DNA of 64,000 nucleotides from Eudorina sp. 2006-703-Eu-15 (lineage: Eukaryota > Chlorophyta > Chlorophyceae > Chlamydomonadales > Volvocaceae): positions 248,001 to 312,000 of the forward strand of contig BDSI01000068.1 of NCBI GenBank assembly GCA_003117195.1, written 5' to 3'. The stretch's first letter is position 1; the number at the start of each line of letters is the position of its first letter. Shown here piece by piece: positions 13,429-25,400 of this stretch. The notes beneath the pieces were generated by a model. The model ran no database searches, was not told where the DNA came from, and saw only the letters and a list, made by a program, of their open reading frames with translations. Position numbers and translations under genes: made by a program.

Positions 13429-14991
13429 ATGGATGCCGCTGCCGAGAACCAACGAGGCTGCCGCCGACAAGGACTTTCGGCGATGTCTATGATTACCGTA
13501 ATTTTGACATTGATAAATGCAACGCCGTCCTTTGCTGCCGCTGCTGCTGCGGGTGGTAAGTTGGTTAAACTGCGGTTGGTTACACTGCATCGATAGGGTG
13601 GACTCTGGCTGAGCTGCTTGTGCCGTTGATTGCGCCACTTATCGGCAGCGGAATGTTGGGGGTCACCCCCATCGGTCCCTTTGAGTTTGGCAGTGTTCAC
13701 ATAGTTAAGGGCGCGTGCCGTGTATGCATCACAAGCTCACCTTGCTTACATGGCGGCGGCGCGCGCTCCTGTATGCCGACTGCATGGGCCATAGCTTCGT
13801 TGCTTGTGTGAGGATGCGGATTGGGATGGATGGCAGCGTGCTCTGTGGCGGAGGTGGCGGGGCTTTGCACTGCGTGGAACCGCGAGACGCAACATGAACG
13901 CACTGCGTGATAGGTGTCGTTACGTAGTTAGTTCCGAGGACGTGCCTTGCTTTACATAGTTGGGTGTCCGCGCTCGATCGCGCTCCCGCCAAGCTACCTG
14001 GCAACGTATGTGCGCTGCAGCTGCCAACCTTGCAGATACCGTATATACATGGACTAACTCATCGTCCTCCCCCCCCTCTCCCGCGCTTCCGTCCGCTCCA
14101 TGCCCCAATCCCCCACTGTCCGCCGTGCATGGCCCTTGACTTATTTTACTGCTCTCTGCAGCTCTGGGCCCCCAGCAGCAGCTCTCGTCTCCCTCGCCTC
14201 CGATTCGCAAACCGCCGCCCCATCAGCCGCAGAATTCACAGCAGCGGCCGCCTTCGCCACCCGGTTTGTCCCGCCCACCACAGCCGTCAACCCAGTCCCG
14301 GCGGCCGCCGTCACCACCGTCCACCCAGCAGCCCCCGCCGCCGACGCCGACGACACAGCCGTTGATGACCCAGCCCCGGCCGCCACCGAAATCGAAGCAG
14401 CCCAACCCGCCGCCTCTGTCGTCAACCAAGCCCCGGCCTCCGTCGCCGCCGCCGTCGACCCAGCTGAGGCCGCCCTCACCGCTGTCGACTCAGCCCCACC
14501 CGCTGCCGCTGTCGACTCAGCCTCAGCCTCCGAAGCGATCTACCGTGCCATCTCCACCCACGCCGTCCACCCAGCACCTCCGCACTCGACCGCACTCCAA
14601 GAACCTCCGCCCATCGCCGCCGCACTCGATCCAGACTCGCTCGCCACCTCAATCGACCCAACAACGCTTGCCGCCGCCGACGCCGTCAGGCCACCAGCAG
14701 CCGGCCCGCACACGGCCACCGTCCAAAAAGCTCCGTTCACCGCCGCCCCAGCCCCCCTCACCGCCTCCATCATCACGGCTGCCTCCTCCCCCGTCGTCTT
14801 CAACGCAGCCCTCACCGCGGGTGGATGTGTCTCCGCCCTCCCTCCGTTCCCCTCCACTCAGGTCGCCTCCTTCTCAGCAGCCCTCGGGGGTCGTTCCCGC
14901 CCGCATCCGCCCGCCGCCGCCCCAGGAGGAGGAGGGGCCCCCGCCCTTTGATTACTACTCGCCGCCGCCGCCCAAGAAGAAGATCGGCTAA
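13429..14991 (+). CDS. Wall-protein gene B: extensin-like hydroxyproline-rich glycoprotein
   Basis: Exons are 13429-13555 and 14162-14991, giving 318 residues with a phase-1 intron (GTAAG donor, CTGCAG acceptor). Exon 1 is a signal peptide beginning MDAAAENQRGCRRQ with hydrophobic core MITVILTLINATPSFAAAA. The mature chain begins LGPQQQLSSPSPP and is almost wholly Pro/Ser/Thr/Gln (STQP and PPSPP units). It ends in a conserved PPFDYYSPPPPKKKIG with a Tyr-containing motif of the kind that cross-links extensins. It should be secreted, prolyl-hydroxylated and O-glycosylated for the wall or matrix. There is no pherophorin-type Cys domain. Gene C, 4.1 kb downstream, is a tandem paralogue with the same exon structure. 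Long open frames in other phases are composition shadows. Confidence 0.82.
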
Positions 14992-17057
14992 AGTTGAACC
15001 AACCAGAATACAGCCAGGCACCGCCCTATCTGGGCACCTGGCATGGGGTTTAGATGGCAGTAACAAGCATGCATGACCGCAGGGCGGGGCAGCCGAGAGA
15101 GGAGGGGCCGGAACCTTGAGGGTTCGTGATTAAGAGTGGGACAAGATTAGGAGGAAGTAGGGCTGGCCTGATCCGCGGAAAAGAATGCGAAGTAAGGGAG
15201 AGGCACGCATCCACTGCCCAAGCCCTGCTGAATGTACGGCACGTTGCTTGTACAGCAGAAAGAGTACTGCGGGCCCGCGTTAGTTGGGAGGACGCTGCCT
15301 CGGCTAGGACGTTTTCCGCGCTGCTGATTGGGCGGCTGGAGGTAGGGGCTGCTGATTGGATGCATCACGTGGCAGACATCACGGTGCCGGCAGGAGGCAG
15401 GGTATGGACTATGGAGAGGGAACGAAATAGGTAATAACTAGTAGAACCAGCTAGTAGCGGTAGAGGATAGGGCGGCCGAGACCCGAGACGTTGTGATCAG
15501 CCTCGGTGCCTGGAGTAGATGCAGATAGAGCCACATCAGGAGCCACATCAAGAGCCACATCAGGATGATTAGGCATGGGGGACTCAGTTGGTAGGGTGTG
15601 TGAAGCCAGCTTGCCTAGCCTATAGGCCCAGCCTATGAGGACGGATGCCACCGACAGTTATTTGTAGGAAGTGATGAGGCCCCCGAGGAGGAGGCTGGTG
15701 GGAACGAATGATGAGCGGGTCGGAGGACATGAATGCCGTCGTCTTTGTGGGGTTTATTATATTGCGGTAATGATGTTACAGTGGCCCTACCCCGCGGGTC
15801 ATCGGTAACAGGCGGTAAACAATGCAGCGACCGAGCGAGGTATGGAGTTGCCGGGCCGTCATCACTGATGGGACAGCGACCTGGCGGCGGCGAGGAGCGT
15901 CGCAAAGGCGCCTACGAGCTACTATCCGGGCCCGTTGGAGCACCCGGTCGGGACTAAGGGTCCACCTTGTAACGGTTACAAGAAGGTGTACGGCAGCGCA
16001 CAAGGTGCATGTTCACGTGCAGCGTTTGATCATCACATCAAGTTTGATCACCACCAAACTTTGTTGAGCAACGAAGGCGGCGTCGGCTACCCCCCTTGAC
16101 AGTTAACACCCAACCAATGGCAACGGCCGACGTATGTAGCAGAATGGGTATCAATCGGCGTTGGATGTACGGCAGCGCATCGTTCCCCTGGACAGCGGAA
16201 GACGGCAGGTCCAACGGACGTCACAATCGTACATACCGTACATTCAGCACAGGCTAGAAAGAGCGAGGGCGGCCGATCGGGCAGCCAAGCGACACGCCAT
16301 CCATGCCAGCGCAATGTGGGCCGCCGCCGAGGGCCGGCGGCAGAGGTTGCTTAGCCCCTCCCCGGCACCACCCCGTACCTCCCATGCATGTTCGGCCATG
16401 CCATCGTCCTGGCCGGGCGATCCATCGGGCCCGGATAGTTTTCTAGGCGCCTTGTCAAGCTGTCATGCTGTTTGGCCTTGCTTGGTTGCCATGTTTGGCT
16501 CGCTTGCGAATGTATGCACTGCTGCAGGTTGGCGTACAGCTGTGCGTGCGGATCCTGCTCCACGGCATGCCGTGGCAGTACCGTAGTATTCACGTAACCG
16601 TTACAAGGGGAATAAGGTGGGTCCTCGATTTAGTACCGACCGGGGGCGCCGTAGTAGTGCTGCCCCGCGACCTGCTGGGCGCAGCAGGGTGCCTGCCTGC
16701 TGCCTGCCTCTTGCGTTCTTGGATGGTTGTCTCCGTCGCTGGTAGGTTGCGACCTGGCTTGCAGTATCTATCGCAGCGCTTCGTTTTGGTGTGTGTTTGG
16801 GGGGGATTGAGAGTTGCGGGGCGGCTGGGGGGAGCGGGGCGGGTCGCGTGCCGGCTGATGATTTATTTGTCGTTCGTTTATTTGTGTCCTGCTTGCCGGC
16901 GTCGCCTGACTTGCCCGGCTGGGTGTCTGTCTGCTGACGGGGAGTCGGGGACCAATGTTCCCTTTTGAGGACCACTGTCGCATACATATTACACAAAAAA
17001 ATAAACTAAAAAGCACTTGAATGATACTGAGTAACGGATCATGGCGCCTGCACTCCC
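14992..17057. other. Intergenic region between genes B and C
   Basis: The first 650 bases resemble, with gaps, the sequence after gene C (shared words include TGCATGACCGCAGGG, AGTGGGACAA, TGTACGGCACGT, CGGCAGGAGG). They contain a 12-bp repeat (GAGCCACATCAG) at 15529-15566. Further right are a reverse repeat end at 15786-15812 and a GTCCACCTTGTAACGGTTAC copy at 15960. No other gene is recognised. Confidence 0.45.
15960..15982 (+). repeat. GTCCACCTTGTAACGGTTAC dispersed word
   Basis: This is an exact copy of a 20-bp word also found at 19730-19749. Inverted or partial copies lie at 28856-28902, 16593 and 10387. It is internally palindromic around GTAACGGTTAC, which suggests an element terminus or a hairpin. 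Confidence 0.6.
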
Positions 17058-17519
17058 CGGTCTGTTTTGGGTCGACGGTTTTGGGATCAGTACGACACGC
17101 ATTTGCGCGTACGGCAGACGGGCGACGTGCTCGTGAAACCTAACATAAAACCTGCTGGCGACGGCGTTCCCCAGAGTGCAAGGTAGGACTTGCCAGGTTC
17201 AGCGGAGACCTACAAGTTAATAAAATTTCTGTTATTATTAGCGCCGGATAATAAGCTTGCATTTGTTGTAGCATTCGAGTGCAGCTTTATCCGAGTGCAG
17301 CTTTAGGTGGTCTCCCCTGCTCACTTGGCAAGCCCGGCAAAGACCAGCACAGAACCTTTGCTTGGCCTCGTTAACAGGAGCGCGCTGGCAGCGGCAGCAG
17401 CCCCGTCCACTTCCTCGCACCCAAGGATACCGCGCGTATCAAGACTCGCTCGATCGCTCGTCATCATCGCCTTTCACCAGCCACGCAGCCAGCAGTCGGA
17501 ACCCTTCATCCTATCTACC

Positions 17520-19686
17520 ATGGATGTCGCCGCTGCTGAGAACCAACGAAGTCGCCACCGCCGGCTACCCTCGGTTTCCAAGGCTGCCACCGCCGCTTTG
17601 CTTGCTGTGCTGGTGATGATCAGTTTGGCTCCGTCCTTCGCGGCTGCTGCTGCTGTTCCTGATGTCGGTGAGTCGCACGTGCATACCGTGCACCGGAAGA
17701 GATCCTGAGGAGCAGCTAGTGCCCCGCCCGACACTGCTGGTTTGCGCAAACACAAAGCATGCTGGAACACCTACCCTAACTCATAATGCTGGGAGTCATG
17801 CCCGCGCGCCACGCACCGGAAGACATGCGCATGCATGCGAACCACGCCAGCGTGCGCTGTGTGTCCGCGCTCCCATGCAACCACGCATATCATGCTGTGT
17901 TGCTGTCACGATTGCTGATGAAGTGATGATTCAATGCACTGTTGGCCCTCTACCCCACCCCGACCCCCCGACCTCCGTCATGTACACCTACCGGGGCTCC
18001 TTGACTGCCATCCGCCGCAGCGTTTGGGCCCCAGCAGCTGTCCCCACCGCCATCCTCGAGCAACAAACCGCCCCCGTCCATCAGCCCACATCAACCTCCT
18101 GTCCACTCGGAGAGGCCGCCGCCCCCACCGAAGCAGTCCCATCCACCACCGAAACCGACCCAACCCCGGCCGCCCGCGCCGCCGTCAATCCATCCTCGGC
18201 CGCCGCCGCTGTCAACCCAGCCCTATGCAGCCCCGCCCTTGGCCAAACCCAGCCCACCTTCGCCGCCTTCTTCCCAGCTGCCCTACTCACCCCCGCTGAC
18301 AACCCAGCCCTACCCGCCCCCGCCCTCGCCGCCGCCAACCCAGCCCTATTCAGCCCCGCCCTTGGCCAAACCCAGCCCACCTTCGCCGCCTTCTTCCCAG
18401 CTGCCCTACTCACCCCCGCTGACAACCCAGCCCTGCCCGCCCCGCCCTCGCCGCCGTCAACCCAGCCCTATTCAGCCCCGCCGTTGGCCAAACCCAGCCC
18501 ACCCTCGCCGCCTTCTTCCCAGCAGCCCTACTCACCCCCGCTGTCAACCCAGCCCCGCCCGCCGCCGCTGTCGCCGCCGTCAACCCAGCCCTATTCAGCC
18601 CCGCCGTTGGCCAAGCCCAGCCCACCCTCGCCGCCTTCTTCCCAGCAGCCCTACTCAGCCCCGCTGACAACCCAGCCCTACCCGCCCCCGCCCTCGCCCG
18701 CGCCGCTGTCAACCCAGCCCCGTTCGCCGCCGCTGTCAACCCAGCCCCGTTCGCCGCCGCTGTCAACCCAGCCCCGTTCGCCGCCGCTGTCAACCCAGCC
18801 CCGTTCGCCGCCGCTGTCAACCCAGCCCCGTTCGCCGCCGCCGTCAACCCAACCTCGTTCGCCGCCGCTGTCAACCCAGCCCCGTTCGCCGCCGCTGTCA
18901 ACCCAGCCCCGTTCGCCGCCGCTGTCAACCCAGCCCCGTTCGCCGCCGCTGTCAACCCAGCCCCGTTCGCCGCCGCTGTCAACCCAGCCCCGTTCGCCGC
19001 CGCTGTCAACCCAGCCCCGTTCGCCGCCGCTGTCAACCCAGCCCCGTTCGCCGCCGCTGTCAACCCAGCCCCGCCCGCCGCCGCCGTCAACCCAACCTCG
19101 TTCGCCGCCACCGTCGAACTATTTCCGCCCGCCGCCGCTATCAACCCAACCTCGTTCGCCGCCGCCATCGACTCAGCCCCGCCCGCCGCCGCTGACAAGC
19201 AATTCCCGCCCGCCGCCCTCGTCGTCTCAGCCCCGTTCGCCGCCGCCGTCAATCCATCCCCGCCCGCCGCCACAGTCGACCCAGCCCCGCCCGCCGCCGC
19301 TAGCGACTCAACCCCGTCCACCACCGCCGTACCTTCGACCGCCACAATCGATCCGGTCTGGCCTGCCACCTCCCTCGATTACTCGATCGTCCCCGTCTCC
19401 GTTCATGCAGCAGCCAGTTTTGAAATCGCCGCAGCCGCCGCCCCAGCCCCCCTCACCGCCTCCATCATCACGGCTGCCTCCTCCCCCGTCGTCTTCAACG
19501 CAGTCCTCACCGCGGGTGGATGTCTCGCCGCCCTCACTCCGTTCCCCTCCGTTCAGGTCGCCTCCTTCTCAGCAGCCCTCGGGGATCGTTCCCGCCCGCC
19601 TCCGCCCGCCGCCGCCCCAGGAGGAGGAGGGGCCCCCGCCCTTTGATTACTACTCGCCGCCGCCGCCCAAGAAGAAGACCGGCTGA
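17520..19686 (+). CDS. Wall-protein gene C: extensin-like protein with one-base frameshift
   Basis: Exon 1 (17520-17667) encodes a signal peptide starting MDVAAAENQRSRHRR with core LLAVLVMISLAPSFAAAAAV. Exon 2 (18021-19686) follows a phase-1 intron with GTGAGT donor. The chain starts FGPQQLSPPPSSSNKPPP and has two kinds of repeat: QPYSAPPLAKPSPPSPPSS blocks, then about 15 nine-residue RSPPLSTQP units. It ends PPFDYYSPPPPKKKTG, as in gene B. The total coding length is one base short of whole codons. In the third QPY block the run after TGCCCG has four C (about 18439-18442) where sister blocks have five. Reading must shift there to reach the conserved end, so this is either a recent mutation or an assembly error. 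Role as for gene B. Confidence 0.78.
18700..19085 (+). repeat. 27-bp coding tandem repeat in gene C
   Basis: About 15 copies of a 27-bp unit encode RSPPLSTQP with almost no synonymous change. This implies very recent expansion or homogenisation. Gene B lacks this array. Confidence 0.9.
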
Positions 19687-20990
19687 AAGAACCCTGAATT
19701 CGGCAACAACAACAACACGGGATACGGGTCCACCTTGTAACGGTTACATTACATTACATAACAACAACCCCAACTGGACACATATCGAACGATTGATATG
19801 TCCTGCGTGCAGTAGCGAAGCAACGTATGCATGACCGCAGGGTCATGCAGGGGGAAGGAGGGGCGGAAGTCTGGAGGGTGGTGAAACGTATGGGAGTACG
19901 GTAGTGGGACAACAAACTGAGACGGAGGTAGGTGGGGCTGCCCGGAACCGCCGGGAGACGCGAATGCTGCGAGGGAGACGAGCAACCCTGCAGGGTGTAC
20001 GTACGGCCGTCGGGTGTACGGCACGTCACACAGGATGGTGGTGGCTGCGGACCCGCGTTGGAGGGCGAGGGCGCGGTGCGTGGCAGATATGAATTATTAA
20101 TTATGTCCCGGCAGGAGGAAGGGTGCGGAGAGGGGAATAGTTGGGGAATAGTACAGACAGTAGGACCAGGCAGTAGCAGCTAGACGGGACCCGGACAGAT
20201 CTGCTACTGCGGCTCCCAAGAGGCTGTGATAGACCTCGATGGATGGAGAGAGGATACATGAAGGTGGAGAACCATAGATAGATGGGGGCCTCGCGGGCTG
20301 ATGCGGTGAAAGACCCCATAGCATGTGTGATGGAGCTGTGAGGTGGCGAGGGGTAGCGACGTAGGATGCGATGTAGCTCTGGGATGTAATGCGCCGAGAG
20401 ATCATGCTGGAACAAATGTATGTGCTGGGTTTGTTTGTTCATTCGTCTGGAATGCGGCATGAGGTTACCCGACATGGGTAAGGAGGTGATCGGCCTTGGG
20501 CCGAGCGCGGTCAAGATGTTGTAAGGTGTACGGTGCACGACAGTGCAGTGCAGTCCTTCGGAGACGACCGAAAATGGGATTGTCGGTTGTGGCTGTGTGG
20601 GACCGCCGCTGCTACCGATATTGCTCCTGCCGGCCATCCATCCTGTTACATTTTTTGCTGGATTCGGCTGTGGCTTGTGCCAGGCCTAACTTGGACGTAA
20701 CCCCTGTAATGATAAGCAAGCATAGCTTGATTGATTGAACAAAGCCTCAAGAGCTTCCTTGTCCAGCGCAGCGTTTCGCGAGGGGAGCCTTCAGCGGTCC
20801 CCGTTCAGCTCCTAGAGAACGGCAACCCACGGCGGCGGATCACTGATCAGGTTTGTCTAGGCCAGGCAGAGGACACTGCTCTGTTTGCGCACCGCATAGC
20901 CAAGCAATCGATCAAACGGCACGTCACGGCCGACGGCCCTTGCGACCCGACATTCGCTATCAGGTCCATATCGCCGCATCCGCAACTGAC

Positions 20991-21041
20991 TGGTGAGGAA
21001 GCTTCGGCTGTCACCGATGGCCCGCGGGGCCCGCTGTAACA
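20991..21041 (+). repeat. Dispersed repeat end, CCGATGGCCCGCGGGG type
   Basis: It is nearly identical to 2069-2133 over about 50 bases, ends CCGCTGTAACATTC and is followed by AATAATAG. It probably marks the 3' end of a non-autonomous retroelement. Confidence 0.65.
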
Positions 21042-21739
21042 TTCGTAATAATAGTCGCAAGACGCCTCATGACCGAGAGCTCCGCCAGTCCATGAGGGCG
21101 CTTCTCTAGACTACAATTCTCCAAAGGGAGATTTTCAAGTTGGGCTATTCCCGGTTCGATTCTGCACCGGAGCGAGGTACCCGGATTGTTACCTTGGGAG
21201 TACCCGGGCCAGGCGGCCCAGAGGGCGGCGCTCCACATCGTCCCGTCGGTCCCCGGCGCCCCGCCCTCGCTCACACGGTGCAAGTCACGCCCCACGGTAC
21301 GACCACGAGGCGCCGGCGGAGGAGCTACCTGGGCTATATTGGATCGCCCGGCCGGAACGACGGGATCCATCTTGTCACGGTTGCATGCTCGATGTCACAG
21401 AGGGCCGCTGCCCGGCGCCTGCACATACACCTGTCTCGCCGCCCCAGCGCTCGCCTAGACACGGCAAATGTGTTCGCACTTCACATCACGCACGTGAACG
21501 CGCGCGCGCGCGCCCCCGCGGGACCGTGCTCCGTCCTTGCACCATCCCCGCGGGAAAATCACGACATGTCCGTCCGACGGCATCCGCCCGGGGCACGGCT
21601 CGCGATGCGGTACGGTACGGTACAGCGTCTCAGCAACGCCAATTCATGATGATGCCATGCCGTTCCAGGTTTAACATATGTACAAGTCGGTCCGACCGGC
21701 GGCGTCACGACGAGGCGTACTCGCGCGGGCTGCCGCTCC

Positions 21740-21935
21740 GAAGTGCTCATCACGTCATCGGCTTGGAGCGCCCCTCCGAACCCTAGCCGAAGATCGCATC
21801 GGGCCCGCTCTGAAGTGCTCATCACGTCATCAGCTTGGAGCGCCCCTCCGAACCCTAGCCGAAGATCGCATCGGGCCCGCTCTGAAGTGCTCATCACGTC
21901 ATCAGCTTGGAGCGCCCCTCCGAGCACAAGATCGC
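21740..21935 (+). repeat. 72-bp tandem repeat, 2.7 copies
   Basis: Units start at 21740, 21812 and 21884 with GAAGTGCTCATCACGTCATC and differ by one base over the first two copies. The third is cut short after GCCCCTCCGAG. Period 72 keeps frame, which explains the open frames seen across it. Confidence 0.9.
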
Positions 21936-22481
21936 ATCGCGGCCGGTATCGGGGCCGGTGTATCAGGTCGGGCTAGCCACCCTGCCCTCCACCCCCACGC
22001 TCGCGCCGCTTGTCCCTACCCCTACCCCTACCCCGCTACCCCAGCTGGACCTCCAGCACCTTCACCCCACAGCCCCGCGGCGCCCCGCCCTTCCCCTTCC
22101 CCCCACCTAGCGCACCGGCGCACGTGCCCCCGTGCCGCCCATAGCTGCCCCACCCCTGCCCTGCCCCGCCCCCGCTGCGGGCGCACTCCCGGCCCCTGGC
22201 TCCCCGCCCTCGGCCCCGCCCCATCCCCCCCATCATCAGCACCCCACTCTCATCTCAGCGGCTCCAACTGGCCGCATCCGCACAGCACAGCACAGCACAG
22301 TACAGCACAGCACGGGTTGCCCTCCGCCCGGCCCCTTGGGCCCCACGGCGGCCGCTCTCCCGCAACAAGTCAAGTGACCCGCCCCAGGGGGCCCTCCGTA
22401 CCACCCCACCGAGCGGCTACTCGAGGACCCGCAAGAACCCGGACTGTGGCCGGCGCCCGACTGCCGCGCGGTGTTCAGTGT

Positions 22482-25400
22482 TCAGTACCCGGCGTAGAGG
22501 TGCGACATCTGCGCCGCCTTGGAGGAGATGGTCCGGCCGGGCGGGCCCGACGCGGCGGCGGCGGGGGCCGCTGGCAGCGCCGAGTGGCACAGCGGGCAGA
22601 CGGTGTTGCCGCGCAGCTCGTGGGTGATGGAGAGGTGCTTGCAGACGCGGCAGCGGACCACGTTGCCGTCGTGCACGATGCGGCCGCTGGCCACACACAC
22701 CTGCGCAGCCAGGGCGAGTGGGTGGTCGGGGTGGTGGTCGCGTGGGTCGCGTGGGTCTCTACGTTTCGCCCTCCGCCCTCCGCCCTCCGCGCGTCCTTCT
22801 TCAGAGGCATCGCGCAACCTCCTATCCCCAGCACGGCACTCGGAATACGGTACTAAACAGCGCGCCAAGACGACAGCGCCTCTGCCGGCGACTTCTTGGG
22901 CGCTGCCGCGCCCGTCTCATATCGCGCATACCGCCCTGCCTCTCTGCCGACGCACACCCACCCACCCACCAACACGTGTTGGCATGTCGTCATGGTAAGT
23001 GTGTGGGTACGGTAAGTGGGCACGTGGGTAGGGTGTCGGCGGGTTTCCTCCCTCCTCGCCAGACACACCGCCGCCCACCTGTTCCCTGCCGCCGCCCAGG
23101 TCCTCCAGCAGCGCGTCCAGCGTGCTGACGGGCGCCGCCGCCCCGGGCGCCTTCTTGCCGCGCGTCTCCCGCAGCGCGCGCGGGTCGGCGGGCGGGTGCT
23201 TCAGGAAGATCGACATGGCCAGGTCGGCGAAGGACTCGCGCTTGTCGGTGGGGATGGAGGGCATCGACTCCAGCTTGATGAACGCCTGTTGGGAGGGGAG
23301 GGAGGGGAGGGAGGAGGCGCAGCGCCGCAGAGCCGCAGCCGCCACACACAACAGCGCGGGCCGGCATCCCGGCATCCCGGCAGCGGGGCGGTTGGCGGAG
23401 GTCCTAAACTCCGCTGGGATGCGGATGCGCATGGACAGAACCGTGGGACGGACCTCGTGGTGCCGTGTGCAGGAAGGTCGACACACGGAACGGAACGGAA
23501 CGGACACCACATTGCGCGCCCGTGCTCCCACACGCGCACTCCCGCCACCGCACCAGCGCGGGCTCCCCTTCCGCAGTTTGAATGTGTCTACCATTTTCCT
23601 ATACCCCTCCGACACACACAGTAGTACTCCCGTCCCCCCCTCTACAACCCGCGCGCTCCTTGACAAGATGATCACGGCACTCGCCTTGGAGCACTGCCCG
23701 AAGAACTGGTTGTAGAAGGCCGCCAGCGCCAGGAAGGAGTAGATCTCCAGGGGGTCCAGCAGGTCCTCGTACTCGCGCAGGTGCAGCGCGGTGCGCATGG
23801 CCAGGTCCACGTTGCCGCCGTACAGCTGCCGGTGCGCCAGCAGCCAAAAGTGGTAGGCCTCCGCGCCGCGCCAGGCCGAGTCCACGCCCGCCTCGCCGGA
23901 GACCACCGACTCGAGCGTCATGAGGCCCGCGAGCGTCTGTTCGGTTGGTTTCGGGTGTGTTTGGGTTCGGTTGGTGGATTCAGTTGGTGGTTGGTTCAGT
24001 TGGGTTCGGTTAGGTTCGGGTTGGGTGGCGGCCCAGTTTTGAGGGGCAAAATCGGTGGCCACAACGGGGCATGGGGGGGCAGACTGGTCCGCCACAGACG
24101 CGCGCCTCCCTCCGCGCCCCACATCCCCGTTTCTCGGGTTTCTGTCTTTTTTTAACCCCCGCATCCCCGCACATCCAGCCCCCTAGCCCCCGCCCAGCCC
24201 CCTTCCGCCATCCGCCGTTCCGCCCGCGCGCACCTGCGCCGCTGTGGCCGCCATGGTGGCGGTGCCCCCGCCGCCGCCCGCCCCCGCGCCGGTGCCCAGC
24301 AGCGTGGCCGCCGTCTTGTCCGGCCCCGCCATCTCCAGCGTGCGCTTCTTGAACTTCTCGATCTCCAGCGCCGCCAGCACGTACAGCTTCTTGACGCGGA
24401 GCGGGTGAACCTTCTGTGCGGCGCACTTCTTGGCCAGGTCCTGACGTGTATGGGGGGGGGAGAAGAAGGCCGCGAGGGAATGGCGGCGGCGGCGGTTCCG
24501 TGGGGCCGGTGGGTCCAATTTCGCAGATGGGTGGTGGTCACGGGCACACGGCCGGGTCTGATCACACAGCGGTGCCAGCGAGCGGCTGCCCCTCTCTCAC
24601 ACCTCACGCCAAACCCCCCTACCGCAAACCCTCCCCCCACCTCACCCACCTGCAGCAGGCGGGCCGCCTCCATAGAGTGGTTGGCCTTGCGGTACAGCTC
24701 GATGGCGTCCATCACCTGAGAAGAAGCAGGAGGAGGAGGAGGAAGACGGGAAATGGGACGACGACGAGGCGGAAAGAAGGGGAGAAGAAGGGCGGGCAGG
24801 ATTAATTGTGGAAAGCCGCGGAACAAGGCGGTGCGGTGCCCAAGTGGGATGGGCGTGCAAGGCGGCAAACCTACCGCGATGCTGATCTCCTCGGTCAGGT
24901 GTCGGATTGTCCGGCTCGACTCGGCGTCACCCGGCCAAGAATGGCTTTGTCGCGTAGATCGCTCCCCCCTACGGCTGCTGTTGCTGCTGCCGCTGCCGCC
25001 GTCTTCTGAAGATCCCGGCATCCCCAAGTGCCGTACGGACCTGCCCTACATGCCCATCCCGCTCCTATCCCCGGACCCTAGATCCCCATATGATCACCTT
25101 CTCCTTCTCCAGCAAGTGGTTGGCGTACTTGGCGAGCAGCTGCTCGATCTGCGGGAAGTTGTGCGCCTGCGGGACCGGAGGCGCATGGCGGGGGCGGGGG
25201 CGCGGGGGGCAGGCAGTCAGGCGAGGGCGCTCAGACGGGCAACAGCAGCGGCGGCGGGGTTCCGGTCTGGGGAGGGCCGCTCGGGCCAGGGTGCCGGCAA
25301 GGGTGCTGGCTGCTGGCTGCTGGCGGGGATCCATACCCAGCAAAAACCCCTGATAACAACATAGCGGCAGGGGGGACAGGCGGCTGACGTCTGGGCAGGC

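Larger units (their letters stand above)
19687..22481. other. Gene-poor stretch between gene C and IFT121
   Basis: The left 600 bases are the duplicated 3' flank of gene C. They include the GTCCACCTTGTAACGGTTAC word at 19730, which is followed by an (ATTAC)n tail and is not found at the matching site after gene B. A repeat end lies at 20991-21041 and a 72-bp tandem repeat at 21740-21935. A TGTAA that could serve as polyadenylation signal of gene C is at about 19737. No gene is recognised. Confidence 0.45.

Noticed and set aside
7580..14991. Calling genes A and B pherophorins
   Set aside because: The Cys-bearing N- and C-terminal pherophorin domains are not visible; only the Pro-rich rod character is shared.
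17662..18436. Upstream part of the 674-residue plus-strand frame ending at 19686
   Set aside because: Its first half runs through the intron and the wrong phase of exon 2; only the part after the one-base deletion is the true frame of gene C.
21060..21175. tRNA-like GGTTCGATTC word after a possible stem
   Set aside because: The T stem does not pair (CCCGG against CACCGG out of register) and no acceptor stem can be formed.
22014..22036. CCCTACCCCTACCCCTA run resembling telomere repeats
   Set aside because: The unit is five to six bases and lacks the AAA of plant or algal telomere repeats; only three units are present.
24884..24960. Possible extra IFT121 exon ([12 protein letters not shown]) with a good GTAGGT donor
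   Set aside because: Exons 21 and 22 already join in phase to give the family sequence (LLEKEK, then [11 protein letters not shown]); an insertion here would break the helical repeat.
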